In this document: positions 1-9,630 of the stretch, piece after piece | Numbering within the stretch: position 1 is the stretch's first letter | Layout: each line of letters starts with the position of its first letter | NCBI GenBank assembly: GCA_043228905.1 | Contig: JBHGNT010000018.1 | Span: forward strand, 6,200,001-6,264,000 | Origin: Azolla caroliniana | Lineage: Eukaryota > Polypodiophyta | Direction: 5' to 3' | Length of the DNA: 64,000 nt | Program-made: the position numbers and the translations under genes | Notes under the pieces: generated by a model | The model's input: only the letters and a program-made list of their open reading frames with translations | The model's database searches: none | Told to the model about the DNA's origin: nothing

Positions 1-38
1 TTCTGTACCTGCGTATGACAGTTTCTAGGTCGTTGCAC

Positions 39-77
<39 letters not shown>

Positions 78-263
78 CACAAAACGACTCTTTCTATTCC
101 ATAAAGCAATAATGCAACCCAACCTTACAAAAAGGTTACAAGGTCACTATATATAGTGACAGACTTAGGGCATCTACCATTTATGCTAATTACACAAATG
201 GCCCAAACTTGATCTATACAAAGGGATAGTGTGAATACGTCCATTATACACTTGTATTCGACA
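1..263 (-). repeat. 3' LTR of copia-1 (truncated by window edge)
   Basis: These bases match 5223-5483 almost perfectly, including the (GA)n tract near base 46-76 and the LTR terminus that reads TGTCGAATAC on the minus strand. The missing outer part corresponds to 5173-5222. Confidence 0.95.
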
Positions 264-272
264 CTCCCCCGT
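264..272 (-). other. Polypurine tract of copia-1
   Basis: On the minus strand ACGGGGGAG directly precedes the TG of the 3' LTR, the expected position for the plus-strand priming tract of a copia element. The related copia-2 has the equivalent ACGGAGGAG next to its 3' LTR. Confidence 0.85.
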
Positions 273-456
273 AATGGGTGTATACATGGGTTATCTAAGA
301 TTACAGGCATAAACCTAGGTTCTCGGACATATCAGTTTTGTTCGAGTCGGCAGGGTCCGAAGGCAGAAGACCGAACTGGTCGGGTCGGAAGAGTTGAAGC
401 CGATCATTAAGGAACTGATGTCGGTTGTCAGAAACCATCCTGCGATGTGTCCGGCT

Positions 457-3400
457 CTAACCGGATTGGTTTGTCGTTACGCCCATCTGATGCCGAAGGG
501 ACCGAAAGCGGTCTGCCGAAAGACACTTGGTCATTCCATCTGCGACATTGTCGGTTGTGGATATTTTCTCTAGACCGATTTTCCCTGAAATGACGCAGTC
601 CCGAACGAAGTGATATCGAACGTCGATATGTTTGGAGGCGTTGTGGTGAACCGGATTTTTCGACAAGGCAACAGCACCTTGACTGTCGCTATAGACAACT
701 GGGGCCGAGTCATGATCGACTTGTCGAAACGTGTGCGCCAGCCGGCCGAGCCACAAAGCTTCTTTTGCAGCGTCGGACGCAGCTACATATTCTGCTTCGG
801 TCGTTGAGGTCGTTGTGCACTCCTGAAGTTTCGACTTCCACGAAATTGCTCCATTGCCGAATTTGAAGCAGTATCCAGTTGTTGATTTCCGACTATCTAT
901 ACAGCCGGCGAAGTCCGAGTCGGTGTAACCGACTACGCCTGTAGTTGAGTTCGGACCGAAAAGAATGCCGTGGTCTTTTGTGCCAGCCAGATATTTGAAC
1001 ACATGCTTGACTGCGTTCCAATGCGATCGGCCAGGATTGTGCATAAATCTGCTAACGACTCCTACGGCATGAGAAATATCAGGCCGTGTCGCGACCATCA
1101 GGTACATAAGGGAGCCGACTGCCGGTGCATACGGTACCGACTTCATATCTTCCCCCTCCGGACCGGATGTCGGGCAGTCTCGCTGAGAGAGCCGAAGATT
1201 CATGGGGAGCGGGGTTGAAGCAGATTTGGCTGATTGCATGTTGAAGCGTTCCAAGACACGTCCAATATAGTCGGTCTGAGACAAAAAAAGATGTCGTTGA
1301 TCGCGATGCCGACTAATCTTCATGCCAAGTATGTGTCGTGCCGGACCGAGGTCCTTCATGGCAAACTTCAACCGCAGTTGCCGAATGAGATCGGCAAGTT
1401 CGCCCGCGTGGCGTCCAGAAATTAGCATGTCGTCCACGTAAATGATGAGGAAGATGGGTGATCCATCTTGAGCTGTGTTGGTAAAAAAACAATGGTCCTC
1501 ATCGCTTTTTGAGAAGCCGATCGATTGGATGAAGTCGTCGAACTTCTTGTACCATTGTCGCGGTGCCTGTTTGAGGCCGTATAGACTCTTCCTGAGTCGG
1601 CAGACTAGATGTTCTTGGCCAGTTGCCACGAAGCCTTTTGGCTGCTCCATATAAATTTCCTCTTCAAGATCACCATGGAGGAATGCTGTTTTGACATCTA
1701 GCTGAATCAGCTCCAAGTTGTCGGCTGCCACTACGCCGAGTAGAAAACGAAGGGTTGTCATTTTCACCACTGGTGAAAAAATCTCGTCGAAGTCGACGCC
1801 ATATTCTTGTCGGAAGCCCTTCGCGACTAATCTGGCCTTGTACTTTGGGGTGGTCGAATCAGACGTCTCTTTTAGTCGATAAACCCACTTGCAAGGAAGA
1901 GCACGTCGGTTCCTAGGTAATTCGACCAGATCCCAAGTCTTGTTTGCCCGAATGGAGTGCATTTCCGACTCCATCGCCAGATGCCAGGTGGCTGAATCGA
2001 CAGATGTCGATGCTTCTTCGTAAGACGTCGGTTCGCCGGCGTCGGTGAAGAAAATTCCAGGAGAATACCTCTCCGGAGGTTGCGACAGTCTCTCGGATCG
2101 TCGAGGTATGATTGGACTGGTCGCATCGGGTATCGAGGTCGGATGGTCCGAAAGCGAATCATTCGGCTGTGCCGAGTCGGAGTTGTCCGAGTCGGTAGTG
2201 TAAGGTTCAGCTACCCGTGAAGCTGACCGTGTGTTAAGAGCGGGGCCTTCTTGAAGGGTCGGCACATCGGAAAATGTTACCCTTCGGACTTCGATCGGTG
2301 TTTTGACTGATGGATTCATAGCCGACTCGCTGAACACAACGTCCGAACTTCGGACGATTTGTCTGCGTTCGGGATCCCAGAGTCGGTATCCCATTTCGCC
2401 GTCGGATCCATATCCAAGGAAAATGCATTTCCTGGACCGAGGTGCAAGTTTTCGGCGATCATCTTTCGGAATAAGGGCGTACGCCTCGCATCCGAAGATC
2501 CTCAGCTTGTCGTAATTCGGCTTACTGCCGATCCATAGTTCCTGAGGAATTTGAAGTCCTAGAGGTCTGCTTGGCGACATATTGATTATGTGTATTGCCG
2601 TGAGTAGAGCCTCTGCCCAGAAGCCATCTGACAGTCCGGAGTGTTGGAGCATGGAGACTATCCGTTCTTGGATTGTCCGATTCATGCGTTCGGCAATCCC
2701 GTTTTGCTCCGGACTGTGTGGTGCCGTAAATTCACGTCGGATGCCGCGTTGTCGGCAGAATTTGACGAATTCTTCTGATTTGAACTCTCCCCCATTGTCG
2801 GTCCGAAAGCATTTCAGTTTTCGGTCGGTTTGATTTTCTACCATAGCGAGCCAATCGGAGAAGATCGAGAAGACACGATCTTTGGTGCGAATTGGATAAG
2901 CCCACACCTTTCGAGTCGAATCGTCAATAAAACTGACGAAGTAAGAGGCACCGCCGAGACACTGATGCGGCATTGGGCCACAGACGTCCGAGTGGACCAA
3001 ATCGAGAGGTCTCGTTTCTCTTGGTGCTGATGTCGGGTGTGATGCGGCTGCTTGTTTGCCATACTGGCAATGCTCGCAGAATTGATGGTCGGAGAAGGAG
3101 AGTTTAGGGATGTATCCGGCTCTAGATAGATGCGTAATGCCGGCCTTGCTGAGGTGTCCTAATCTTCTGTGCCATAGTGATGACACAGGAATATCCACCA
3201 AAAACAGGTTACCCTCTCTGAGCGTAACATGTAACGGATACAGTGAGTGTATCTTGGGTCCTCTAGCAAGCAGGAGGTTCCCCCTGTGGAGTGTCCACCC
3301 TCCCGAAGAAAAACCGGCACGAATGCCGTCTTCGTCTAGTTGTCCGACTGAGATCAATGGCCTTGAGAGCTCGGGTACATGTCGGACATTGTGAAGTACA

Positions 3401-4473
3401 AGTGTAGAGCCACCTGCAAGGTTGAGCTCTACTGTGCCGATTCCAATGATGTCACAGTGTTGCGAGTTACCGACTCGAACTGAGTCGGAGTGACGGATCG
3501 TATATTGCCGAAATTGGGATCGATGAGGAGTCACGTGAAATGACGCGCCCGAATCTAAGAGCCATGTGCTCGATTCTTCAGTCGTGAGCAGAACTTCTGA
3601 CGTAATTGATCTCGGGTCGTTTGGTAGCACATCAGCTGAGAAGCTGACGTAATTGATCTCCTCATGCCGGCCACTCTTCTTGTCTGATCTCTGAGACTTG
3701 TCGTTCTTGTTCTTGAGTGCGCGGCAGTCGGCTTTGATGTGTCCGGGTTTCTTGCAATAGTTGCAGATTCGATTATCCCGTGACTGGCTCCGTCTTCGCT
3801 GATTGTTCGGCGGCCGTGAGGAATCTCTTCCTCGTATGTTCGATCGGTCTGTCGAACCTTGTACTACGTAAGTGTCGTCTGTTGAGTCTTTGGCGAAAGA
3901 CTTTCTCCGAGCTGCTTCGGTCAGGATTGCGCTCGTGACTTCGGAGTATTTAACAGCCGTGGTTGACGCGTTGCACACGGTTGTGACGAAAGTTTCCCAT
4001 GATGAGGGAAGGCTACTCATGAGTATCATTGCTCTGAGTTCATCCTCTATTGCCGTCCCCTGAGATGAGATTTGGGAGCTTATGCTTTCGTACTCATTGA
4101 GATGTGCTTGAACCGAATCGGATTCTTTCATCCGCAAGTTGTAGAGGCGCCGGATCAGAAACATCTTCGTTGCAGCGACCTTCTTTTCGTAGGTGTCCGA
4201 CAGTGTTTTCCACAGTTCGAATGCTGTCGTACACGATTGCACCGTAAAGTATACCGATTCCGATAGGTGCATCCGAATCGTGGCGCGGACGATTCTGTCC
4301 AGCTTCTGCCACTCAATTGGTTTGTATCCTTCTGGAGGTTCTTCATTTTCGATGGGATCGATTTGCCCCTTGACTATGAGATAGTCCTGCATTTGCTCCT
4401 TCCAGAAGTTGAAGTTCAATCCATCGAACTTTCGTAGACTCATTTCTGACGAGCCGGATGTTGATGCCATCAA
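457..4473 (-). CDS. copia-1 gag-pol polyprotein, intact (1338 aa)
   Basis: This is a single-frame Ty1/copia polyprotein that would build the virus-like particle and copy and integrate the element. Domains in order: gag of the UBN2 type (about residues 10-200); CCHC zinc knuckle CNYCKKPGHIKADC (237-250); aspartic protease with LLDSGAS (Asp about 307); GAG-pre-integrase with HRRLGH and CEHC; integrase core with catalytic Asp in VHSDVCG (about 496), then RTDNGGE and the downstream Glu in SPEQNGIAER; reverse transcriptase with FDEIFSPVVK and YVDD (1012-1015); RNase H with YTDSDFAG (about 1180) and STTEAEYVAA. The order protease, integrase, RT, RNase H defines copia. The start at 4473 is about 690 bases inside the PBS. 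No stop or frameshift is present, unlike every other retrotransposon pol in this window. Lineage within copia is not assigned. Confidence 0.95.
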   Translation of the reverse strand: MMASTSGSSEMSLRKFDGLNFNFWKEQMQDYLIVKGQIDPIENEEPPEGYKPIEWQKLDRIVRATIRMHLSESVYFTVQSCTTAFELWKTLSDTYEKKVAATKMFLIRRLYNLRMKESDSVQAHLNEYESISSQISSQGTAIEDELRAMILMSSLPSSWETFVTTVCNASTTAVKYSEVTSAILTEAARRKSFAKDSTDDTYVVQGSTDRSNIRGRDSSRPPNNQRRRSQSRDNRICNYCKKPGHIKADCRALKNKNDKSQRSDKKSGRHEEINYVSFSADVLPNDPRSITSEVLLTTEESSTWLLDSGASFHVTPHRSQFRQYTIRHSDSVRVGNSQHCDIIGIGTVELNLAGGSTLVLHNVRHVPELSRPLISVGQLDEDGIRAGFSSGGWTLHRGNLLLARGPKIHSLYPLHVTLREGNLFLVDIPVSSLWHRRLGHLSKAGITHLSRAGYIPKLSFSDHQFCEHCQYGKQAAASHPTSAPRETRPLDLVHSDVCGPMPHQCLGGASYFVSFIDDSTRKVWAYPIRTKDRVFSIFSDWLAMVENQTDRKLKCFRTDNGGEFKSEEFVKFCRQRGIRREFTAPHSPEQNGIAERMNRTIQERIVSMLQHSGLSDGFWAEALLTAIHIINMSPSRPLGLQIPQELWIGSKPNYDKLRIFGCEAYALIPKDDRRKLAPRSRKCIFLGYGSDGEMGYRLWDPERRQIVRSSDVVFSESAMNPSVKTPIEVRRVTFSDVPTLQEGPALNTRSASRVAEPYTTDSDNSDSAQPNDSLSDHPTSIPDATSPIIPRRSERLSQPPERYSPGIFFTDAGEPTSYEEASTSVDSATWHLAMESEMHSIRANKTWDLVELPRNRRALPCKWVYRLKETSDSTTPKYKARLVAKGFRQEYGVDFDEIFSPVVKMTTLRFLLGVVAADNLELIQLDVKTAFLHGDLEEEIYMEQPKGFVATGQEHLVCRLRKSLYGLKQAPRQWYKKFDDFIQSIGFSKSDEDHCFFTNTAQDGSPIFLIIYVDDMLISGRHAGELADLIRQLRLKFAMKDLGPARHILGMKISRHRDQRHLFLSQTDYIGRVLERFNMQSAKSASTPLPMNLRLSQRDCPTSGPEGEDMKSVPYAPAVGSLMYLMVATRPDISHAVGVVSRFMHNPGRSHWNAVKHVFKYLAGTKDHGILFGPNSTTGVVGYTDSDFAGCIDSRKSTTGYCFKFGNGAISWKSKLQECTTTSTTEAEYVAASDAAKEALWLGRLAHTFRQVDHDSAPVVYSDSQGAVALSKNPVHHNASKHIDVRYHFVRDCVISGKIGLEKISTTDNVADGMTKCLSADRFRSLRHQMGVTTNQSG

Positions 4474-5158
4474 ATTTGGTTTCGGTTGACGAAGCTCGGT
4501 TCGGAGTTGACTACGAACCTTGTTGGAGTGCAGCCGGTTGGCTCACCCGATATCGTTCTAGTCGGATTTGAACCCGAGTCGGTTCGGCTTCGGATATATG
4601 TATTGTTGAACTTGCTCGAATTGACTCCGGTAACTTGAGGGACAGAACCGACTGGTCTTCCCGAATGTTGCCGAGTCGGAGTGAGCCCGGTTCGCTTCCG
4701 AATATATATGCCAAATACCGATTATTGAATCCGATTGTTTGGACCGATTCTGCTTCGGGTGACTGCAGCGACGAGAGAGACGGATCCAACTGATCCTCTC
4801 GAATGTCGATCAGCCGGATGAAGCACGAATTGGGGTTGTTGTCTTGAGACCGATCTGCACCGAGTGGTTACAAAGAGCGGCGAGCAGCGTTTGATGACCT
4901 CTTCGGATGCCGTTTAACCGAGTGGAGCACGATCGTGTCAATGTTGCACAAGGGGATTTCACCTCGAGCGGTTACGATCACAAGAAACAGAGTACAACCG
5001 GCTGGCTTACTCCAAGCAAAGATGATCTAACGCGATGAGATGCAAGCCTCGTTTTTTTTTCCTTCTTCTTCTCTCTTCTTCGAATGACGCAGGAAACCGA
5101 ATGCTGTGCAGGCTGAGACGACGTCCGACAGCGGATTGAAGGACCGAATACTGTGCAG
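4474..5158 (-). other. copia-1 untranslated leader
   Basis: About 690 bases separate the PBS from the gag start codon, long for a copia leader. The stretch is rich in CCGA/TCGG words and holds two diverged copies of a segment around GTTGCCGAGTCGGAGTGAGC. The homologous leader of copia-2 (56,328-56,868) keeps the same words. No coding domain is recognised in it. Confidence 0.6.
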
Positions 5159-5170
5159 GCTCTGATACCA
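5159..5170 (-). other. Primer-binding site (initiator tRNA-Met) of copia-1
   Basis: The minus strand reads TGGTATCAGAGC, complementary to the 3' end of plant initiator tRNA-Met, two bases inside the 5' LTR. This fixes the orientation of the element. Confidence 0.95.
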
Positions 5171-5172
5171 GA

Positions 5173-5260
5173 TGTTGGAGACAAGGTCGTCTATGCGGAA
5201 GATCAAGAAGCATACGATTCTGTTCTGTACCTGCGTATGACAGTTTCTAGGTCGTTGCAC

Positions 5261-5297
<37 letters not shown>

Positions 5298-5483
5298 CAC
5301 AAAACGACTCTTTCTATTCCATAAAGCAATAATACAACCCAACCTTACAAAAAGGTTACAAGGTCACTATATATAGTGACAGACTTAGGGCATCTACCAT
5401 TTATGCTAATTACACAAATGGCCCAAACTTGATCTATACAAAGGGATAGTGTGAATACGTCCATTATACACTTGTATTCGACA
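5173..5483 (-). repeat. 5' LTR of copia-1 (311 bp)
   Basis: The LTR starts TGTCGAATAC and ends CTCCAACA on the minus strand, bounded by the PBS on one side and by the interrupted coding sequence on the other. It carries a (GA)n tract (about 5264-5296) and a TATATATA-like motif near 5370, which could serve as its promoter. LTRs of copia-2 (51,851-52,149; 56,883-57,181) are related. Confidence 0.95.
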
Positions 5484-5484
5484 G

Positions 5485-6720
5485 GTTGGTCATACCCATG
5501 ATCACATAGATCAAATGTTTAGTAGGTTCTCAAAGAAACTTGCTCGCTGTAATGCTTTCACACTTCCCACGCTATCCAAATTGATTAGTGAAGCATATAC
5601 ACCAAAGCCTAAAGTACAACATTTGGAAGAAGTATACGACTTTAAACGTTTCTGCATGGATAGTGACGGGACTAAAGGTAGGGTGCTTGCACCTCTTAAT
5701 AATATAAGTTTCAACCATGTCTTCCTCATAAAACAAAGATCGGCCCACCTGAAGATGACGGTGTTGTTTGCGAAACAATACTCATCTAGTGCACAATGGG
5801 AGCCCCAAGAAGGTTGTAGGCTCCTTCTTCATATCCCAGATGAACCTCTACATGGTGCACAACAAATGCCATATGATGATCGTAAAAATGTAGCACCAAA
5901 TAGTACTATTGATGAACAAAGGGCATATTGGTTGAGATGTCTAGCAGAGAAACAAAATAATATTGATCGGACTAAGAAGTATGCCGGTGATGAGGATGTT
6001 GAATGGTGGGAGATTTTCTTCACCCATCAACGCACCATTTTAGATAATTACATCACATGGAACATTGGGATGACATCAACGATATCGCAGACTCATCACC
6101 AACAATCGAATAATATGGAGCTTCATGATTTAGTTCGGCCACTGCAAAGAGATATTTATGTGGGACCAAGAAAGTCACGTACTGTTGAGGCAAGATGGCA
6201 AGGTAATTTGCAAGAACTACAAGTGGGAATGTTGGTTGCAACATTAGCAGGGGACGATACCTTGGGCCATCCATTTTGGATTGCAAAAATTATTGAATTA
6301 GTAAGGGATGAAGAAAGTAGTCAGACAAAGTCAATAGTAGTCCATTGGTATCAGACAAATTCCACTCATGCATTTACAGGAAAGTATTCTTTAGAGATGG
6401 TTAAGGATGTCGGATGTTCAAGCAGAAAGAGAAGAAGAAAGAATATACCGAGCACGGCTACTCTCGCACTAGACCGTGTTTACATACTAGTATATGACTT
6501 CTCATTGACAAAATCAGGTCATCTAAGACAAGCAACTATCAAGATAATAAAGGAGAAAATCCCAAACATGGTGTCAAACGAAATACAGAGAATAACCATA
6601 AGCAATTCTCATAACCACAAAGATGTTGGGTTGGAATTGGATGAGGATAATGCTTTGGTTGCCACTGATGATGAGGATGAGACGTCAGAAGGCTCTTCTA
6701 GTCCATCAGACATGTCTTAA
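5485..6720 (+). CDS. C-terminal part of a DUF7869-like protein, cut by copia-1
   Basis: The first ATG is at 5515, but the frame is open right up to the copia-1 LTR and its upstream residues VGHTHDHIDQMFSRFS fit a conserved GHTHxDIDQxFS motif that I associate with the DUF7869 family, an uncharacterised, possibly transposase-derived family. So this is the 3' half of a gene split by the insertion rather than a gene starting at 5515. Visible parts: the GHTH motif at the start; a middle block with WWEIFFTHQRTI; a block with GMLVATLAGDDTLGHPFWIAKI and SIVVHWYQ that resembles a small chromatin-reader-like barrel; a basic cluster SSRKRRRKN; and an acidic, Ser-rich C-terminus (DDEDETSEGSS). No stop interrupts the 412 codons, so the insertion is recent. 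Function unknown. The family name is from memory of the motif and is moderately sure; the domain likeness is inference. Confidence 0.6.
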   Translation, partial: VGHTHDHIDQMFSRFSKKLARCNAFTLPTLSKLISEAYTPKPKVQHLEEVYDFKRFCMDSDGTKGRVLAPLNNISFNHVFLIKQRSAHLKMTVLFAKQYSSSAQWEPQEGCRLLLHIPDEPLHGAQQMPYDDRKNVAPNSTIDEQRAYWLRCLAEKQNNIDRTKKYAGDEDVEWWEIFFTHQRTILDNYITWNIGMTSTISQTHHQQSNNMELHDLVRPLQRDIYVGPRKSRTVEARWQGNLQELQVGMLVATLAGDDTLGHPFWIAKIIELVRDEESSQTKSIVVHWYQTNSTHAFTGKYSLEMVKDVGCSSRKRRRKNIPSTATLALDRVYILVYDFSLTKSGHLRQATIKIIKEKIPNMVSNEIQRITISNSHNHKDVGLELDEDNALVATDDEDETSEGSSSPSDMS

Positions 6721-7032
6721 TATATTGGTTTGGTTCAAGCTGGGGATTGTTTTACTACATGATCGGAAACTTTGTAAATTTGTTTTGGATGTAAACTCAC
6801 GAATATGTATAATTGTAACCGGTAGACATGTTGTACATTATTTTGTAATTTTGGTGATGTATTTTTGGAGGCATTTTACTTATGACTCAAAGTGGTAGTC
6901 ATGTTGAAATTCAATATATTTTGCCACCTTTTCTGAAAAGCTTTATGCATGCGTCGTGTCTTTTTGAAAACTGCGTGCTTTTGTGCCCTTTTTGGACGTA
7001 GTGTTCTCATAATGCGACCTATTACCTGTTTC
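6721..7032 (+). other. 3' flank of the split gene; nothing recognised
   Basis: The stretch after the stop codon at 6720 is AT-rich and could hold the 3' UTR. I see no gene, LTR or clear polyadenylation signal before copia sequence begins near 7033. Confidence 0.4.
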
Positions 7033-9069
7033 AAATGACCCGGTGTTCTATGTGTATGTTGCAAAGGATCAGAGGGGGAAGCTGGATCCGAAATCTCGGC
7101 CATGCATATTTCTCGGCTACGGCAATGATGAATTCGGCTATCGGTTATGGGACTTAGTCGAGAAGAAAGTGATTAGGAGCCGCGACATTGTCTTCTTGAA
7201 GGAAAAGACAATAGTCGATTGGGAGATTGAAAACAAGTCTCCAACTACCGAATCGAGTAGAAGTCGATTCGATTGAAATCGAATCCAAGCCAGTCGGCCG
7301 ATTTAATACTCGACAAAATCGAGAACCGACAAAAGAACAAGGGGAACCGGCCGAACGAGGAACCGAATTTGACTCAGTCGAAGAAATCAAAGAAGAACCG
7401 ACCTTGCCAAATGGAGGCCAAAGATACCCCCTAAGAGAAAGAAGGCCCCCTCGAAGATTTCCGGATGAAGAGCGTGTACTGCTAGCTAATGAGGGGAAGC
7501 TGGAAAGCTTTGAAGAAGCTAAGCAAAATACCGACAGCCGAGAGTGGTTGTGTGCCATGCAAGAGGAGATGGAATCCTTGCATGAGAATCACACATATGA
7601 ATTGACCGAGCTACCGAGAGGAAAGAAGGCGCTCCGAAATAAGTGGGTATACAAACTGAAGCTAGGAGATGGCCGAAATCCATCAAGATACAAAGCCCGA
7701 ATCGTCGTGAAAGACTTTCAATTGAAGAAGGGTGTGGATTTCGACGAGATATTTGCCCCAGTGGTGAAAATGACATCCATCCTAACAGTGTTGAGCATAG
7801 CGGTCAACATGGATCTCGAAGTTGAGCAATTGGAAGTCAAGACGACGTTTCTGCACGGTGATCTCGAAGAGGAGATCTATATGCACCAACCGGAAGGATT
7901 CATGAAGAAAGGTAAAGAGAACCTGCTATGCCGATTGAGAAAGAACTTGTATGGGCTAAACATGCACATTGGCAATGGTATTGAATATTCGAATCCTTCA
8001 TGACCAACAACGGGTACCACAAAATGTAGGCCGATCACTGCGTGTTTGTGAAGAAATTTGATGTAGGAGATTTCCTCATCCTCCTATTGGTGGACGACAT
8101 GCCAATTGTCAGACGAGACCATAAGAAGATCCGCGTGCTGAAGAAGGCCTTGAGCATATCGTTCTCGATGAAGGATATAGTCCCGGCAAAGCAAATCCTA
8201 GGGATGCACATTGTTCAGGATCGAACAAAGAAATTATTGTGGCTGTCACAGAAGAAATACAAAGGTGCTCCAGAGATTCGACATGGAAAGCGAGAAACTG
8301 GTCGACTCGACACTGCCGACGAACTAAAAGCTAAGCAAAGATCAATGTCCAAAATCAAAAACTAAGAAGGCCGAGATGTCAAGAGTCCCTTATTCCTTAG
8401 TGGTTGGAAGCCTAATGTACGCGATGGTATGTACTAGGCCGGACATAGGATATGCAGTCGGAGTTGTCAGCCGATATATGAGCAATCCCAGTAGAGAGCA
8501 TTGGGTTGTTGTGAAGTGGATACTTCGGTACCTGAGAGGCACCTCGAATGTGTGTCTTCGATTCCGCTCAGGTAACCCCACATTGGAAGGTTACACGGAT
8601 TCAGACATGTTGGCTAATGCGGATACGAGCTAATCCACGTCCAGGTACGTGATGACTTATGTAGGGGGAGCCATTTCATGGCAGTCGAGATTGCAGAAGG
8701 TTGTGGCATTATCGACCACGGACGCCGAGTACATGGCCACAGTGGAAGCCGGCAAGGAAGTAATTTGGATGAGGTATTTCATCGGAGAGTTGGGAATTCG
8801 ACAAGAGGAATTCCAACTCTATTGTGATAACCAGACTGCCACCCACCTTGCGAAAAATGTCAACTACCACTCGAGGACCAAGCACATCCAGAGGAGATAT
8901 CACTACCTCCGAGAGCGAGTAGAAGAGAAGGACTTTGCTCTAATAAAGGTTCACACATCCGAGAATGGATCAGATATGCCAACAAAGGTGTTGTCAACCG
9001 AAAAGCTAAACACGTGCCGATAGAGAGTCGGTTTGGTGAAGCGCCCCATGCTGGAGTGAAGGGGGAGTT
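7033..9069 (+). pseudogene. copia-A: 5'-truncated pol relic (integrase end to RNase H)
   Basis: Copia coding sequence begins abruptly in the C-terminal part of integrase (KDQRGKLDPKSRPCIFLGYG, 7065 on) and runs through RT (KWVYKLK, FDEIFAPVVKM at 7739, FLHGDLEEEIYM at 7849, LLVDDMPIVR near 8086) to RNase H (YTDSDM, STTDAEYMATVEAGKE near 8720). Frameshifts near 7270 and 8000-8040 and stops near 8365 and 8632 break it. Gag, protease, most of integrase and the 5' LTR are absent. The purine run GAAGGGGGAG at about 9058-9067 just before the LTR is the polypurine tract. Its protein is close to copia-F (57.4-62.7 kb). Confidence 0.85.
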
Positions 9070-9630
9070 TGTTGGGAAACAGATCCCTCTAGATGGGAAG
9101 AGAAGAGCCACGTTGGTGAGTAACTTGGTTGAGGCTGAAACTAAAATCTAGGATGTAGCCAACTCTGGAGACTATATTTGTAAATAGTCGAAATGTGTCC
9201 CATGTGGGCTATGTATGTAAATAGCCATAAAGTTGTATAAGTATAAATGCAACTAGGGCAAACTTTGGTAAGTTGTAGATCATTGTTGTATCATTGGGTT
9301 GTGAGTTACAAGAAGGTTGTTGCCTCTGTAATTGAGTGTGCGAGAGAGTGTGTGTGAGAGTTAGAGTGTAACTCTACAACCATCTGTTGATGAAGAAGAT
9401 CTCGAGGTTGTTGCCTTTGAGTTTCTTATTGTACTCCTCTTTGTATAGTGATCTATTTTGGGGTTTGTGGACTCCACGTGGTTTTTCCCGATTTGGGTTT
9501 CCACGTTAAATCTTGTGTCCATGTTTCTAGTTGGATTTCTGTCGTTTTTCTGTCTCTGCACATTTATCTTGATTTCTACACCCGAATATACGAACAAGCA
9601 ACCGATTGTGGCCGGTCATGATTCTCAGCA
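9070..9630 (+). repeat. 3' LTR of copia-A (561 bp)
   Basis: It starts TGTTGGGAAACAG directly after the polypurine tract and ends TGATTCTCAGCA. The same LTR family occurs at 12,632-13,018 (minus), 16,191-16,745 and 50,739-51,557; all share TGTTGGGAN(A/T)NNGGTCCCTCC-like starts and a GGTTTTTCCC...TTTCCANGTAAA block near the end. Confidence 0.85.

Larger units (their letters stand above)
1..5483 (-). mobile_element. copia-1: near-complete Ty1/copia LTR retrotransposon
   Basis: The element has, read on the minus strand, a 5' LTR (5173-5483), a primer-binding site (5159-5170), a leader, one uninterrupted gag-pol frame (457-4473), a polypurine tract (264-272) and a 3' LTR (1-263) whose last ~48 bases lie outside the window. 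Over the shared 261-263 bases the two LTRs differ by one substitution (114 versus 5334) and one GA unit, so the insertion is recent. The right flank is GGTTG (5484-5488); the matching 5-bp TSD should lie just left of the window. The element interrupts the reading frame at 5485-6720. All parts needed for autonomous retrotransposition are visible, but activity is inferred. Confidence 0.95.
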
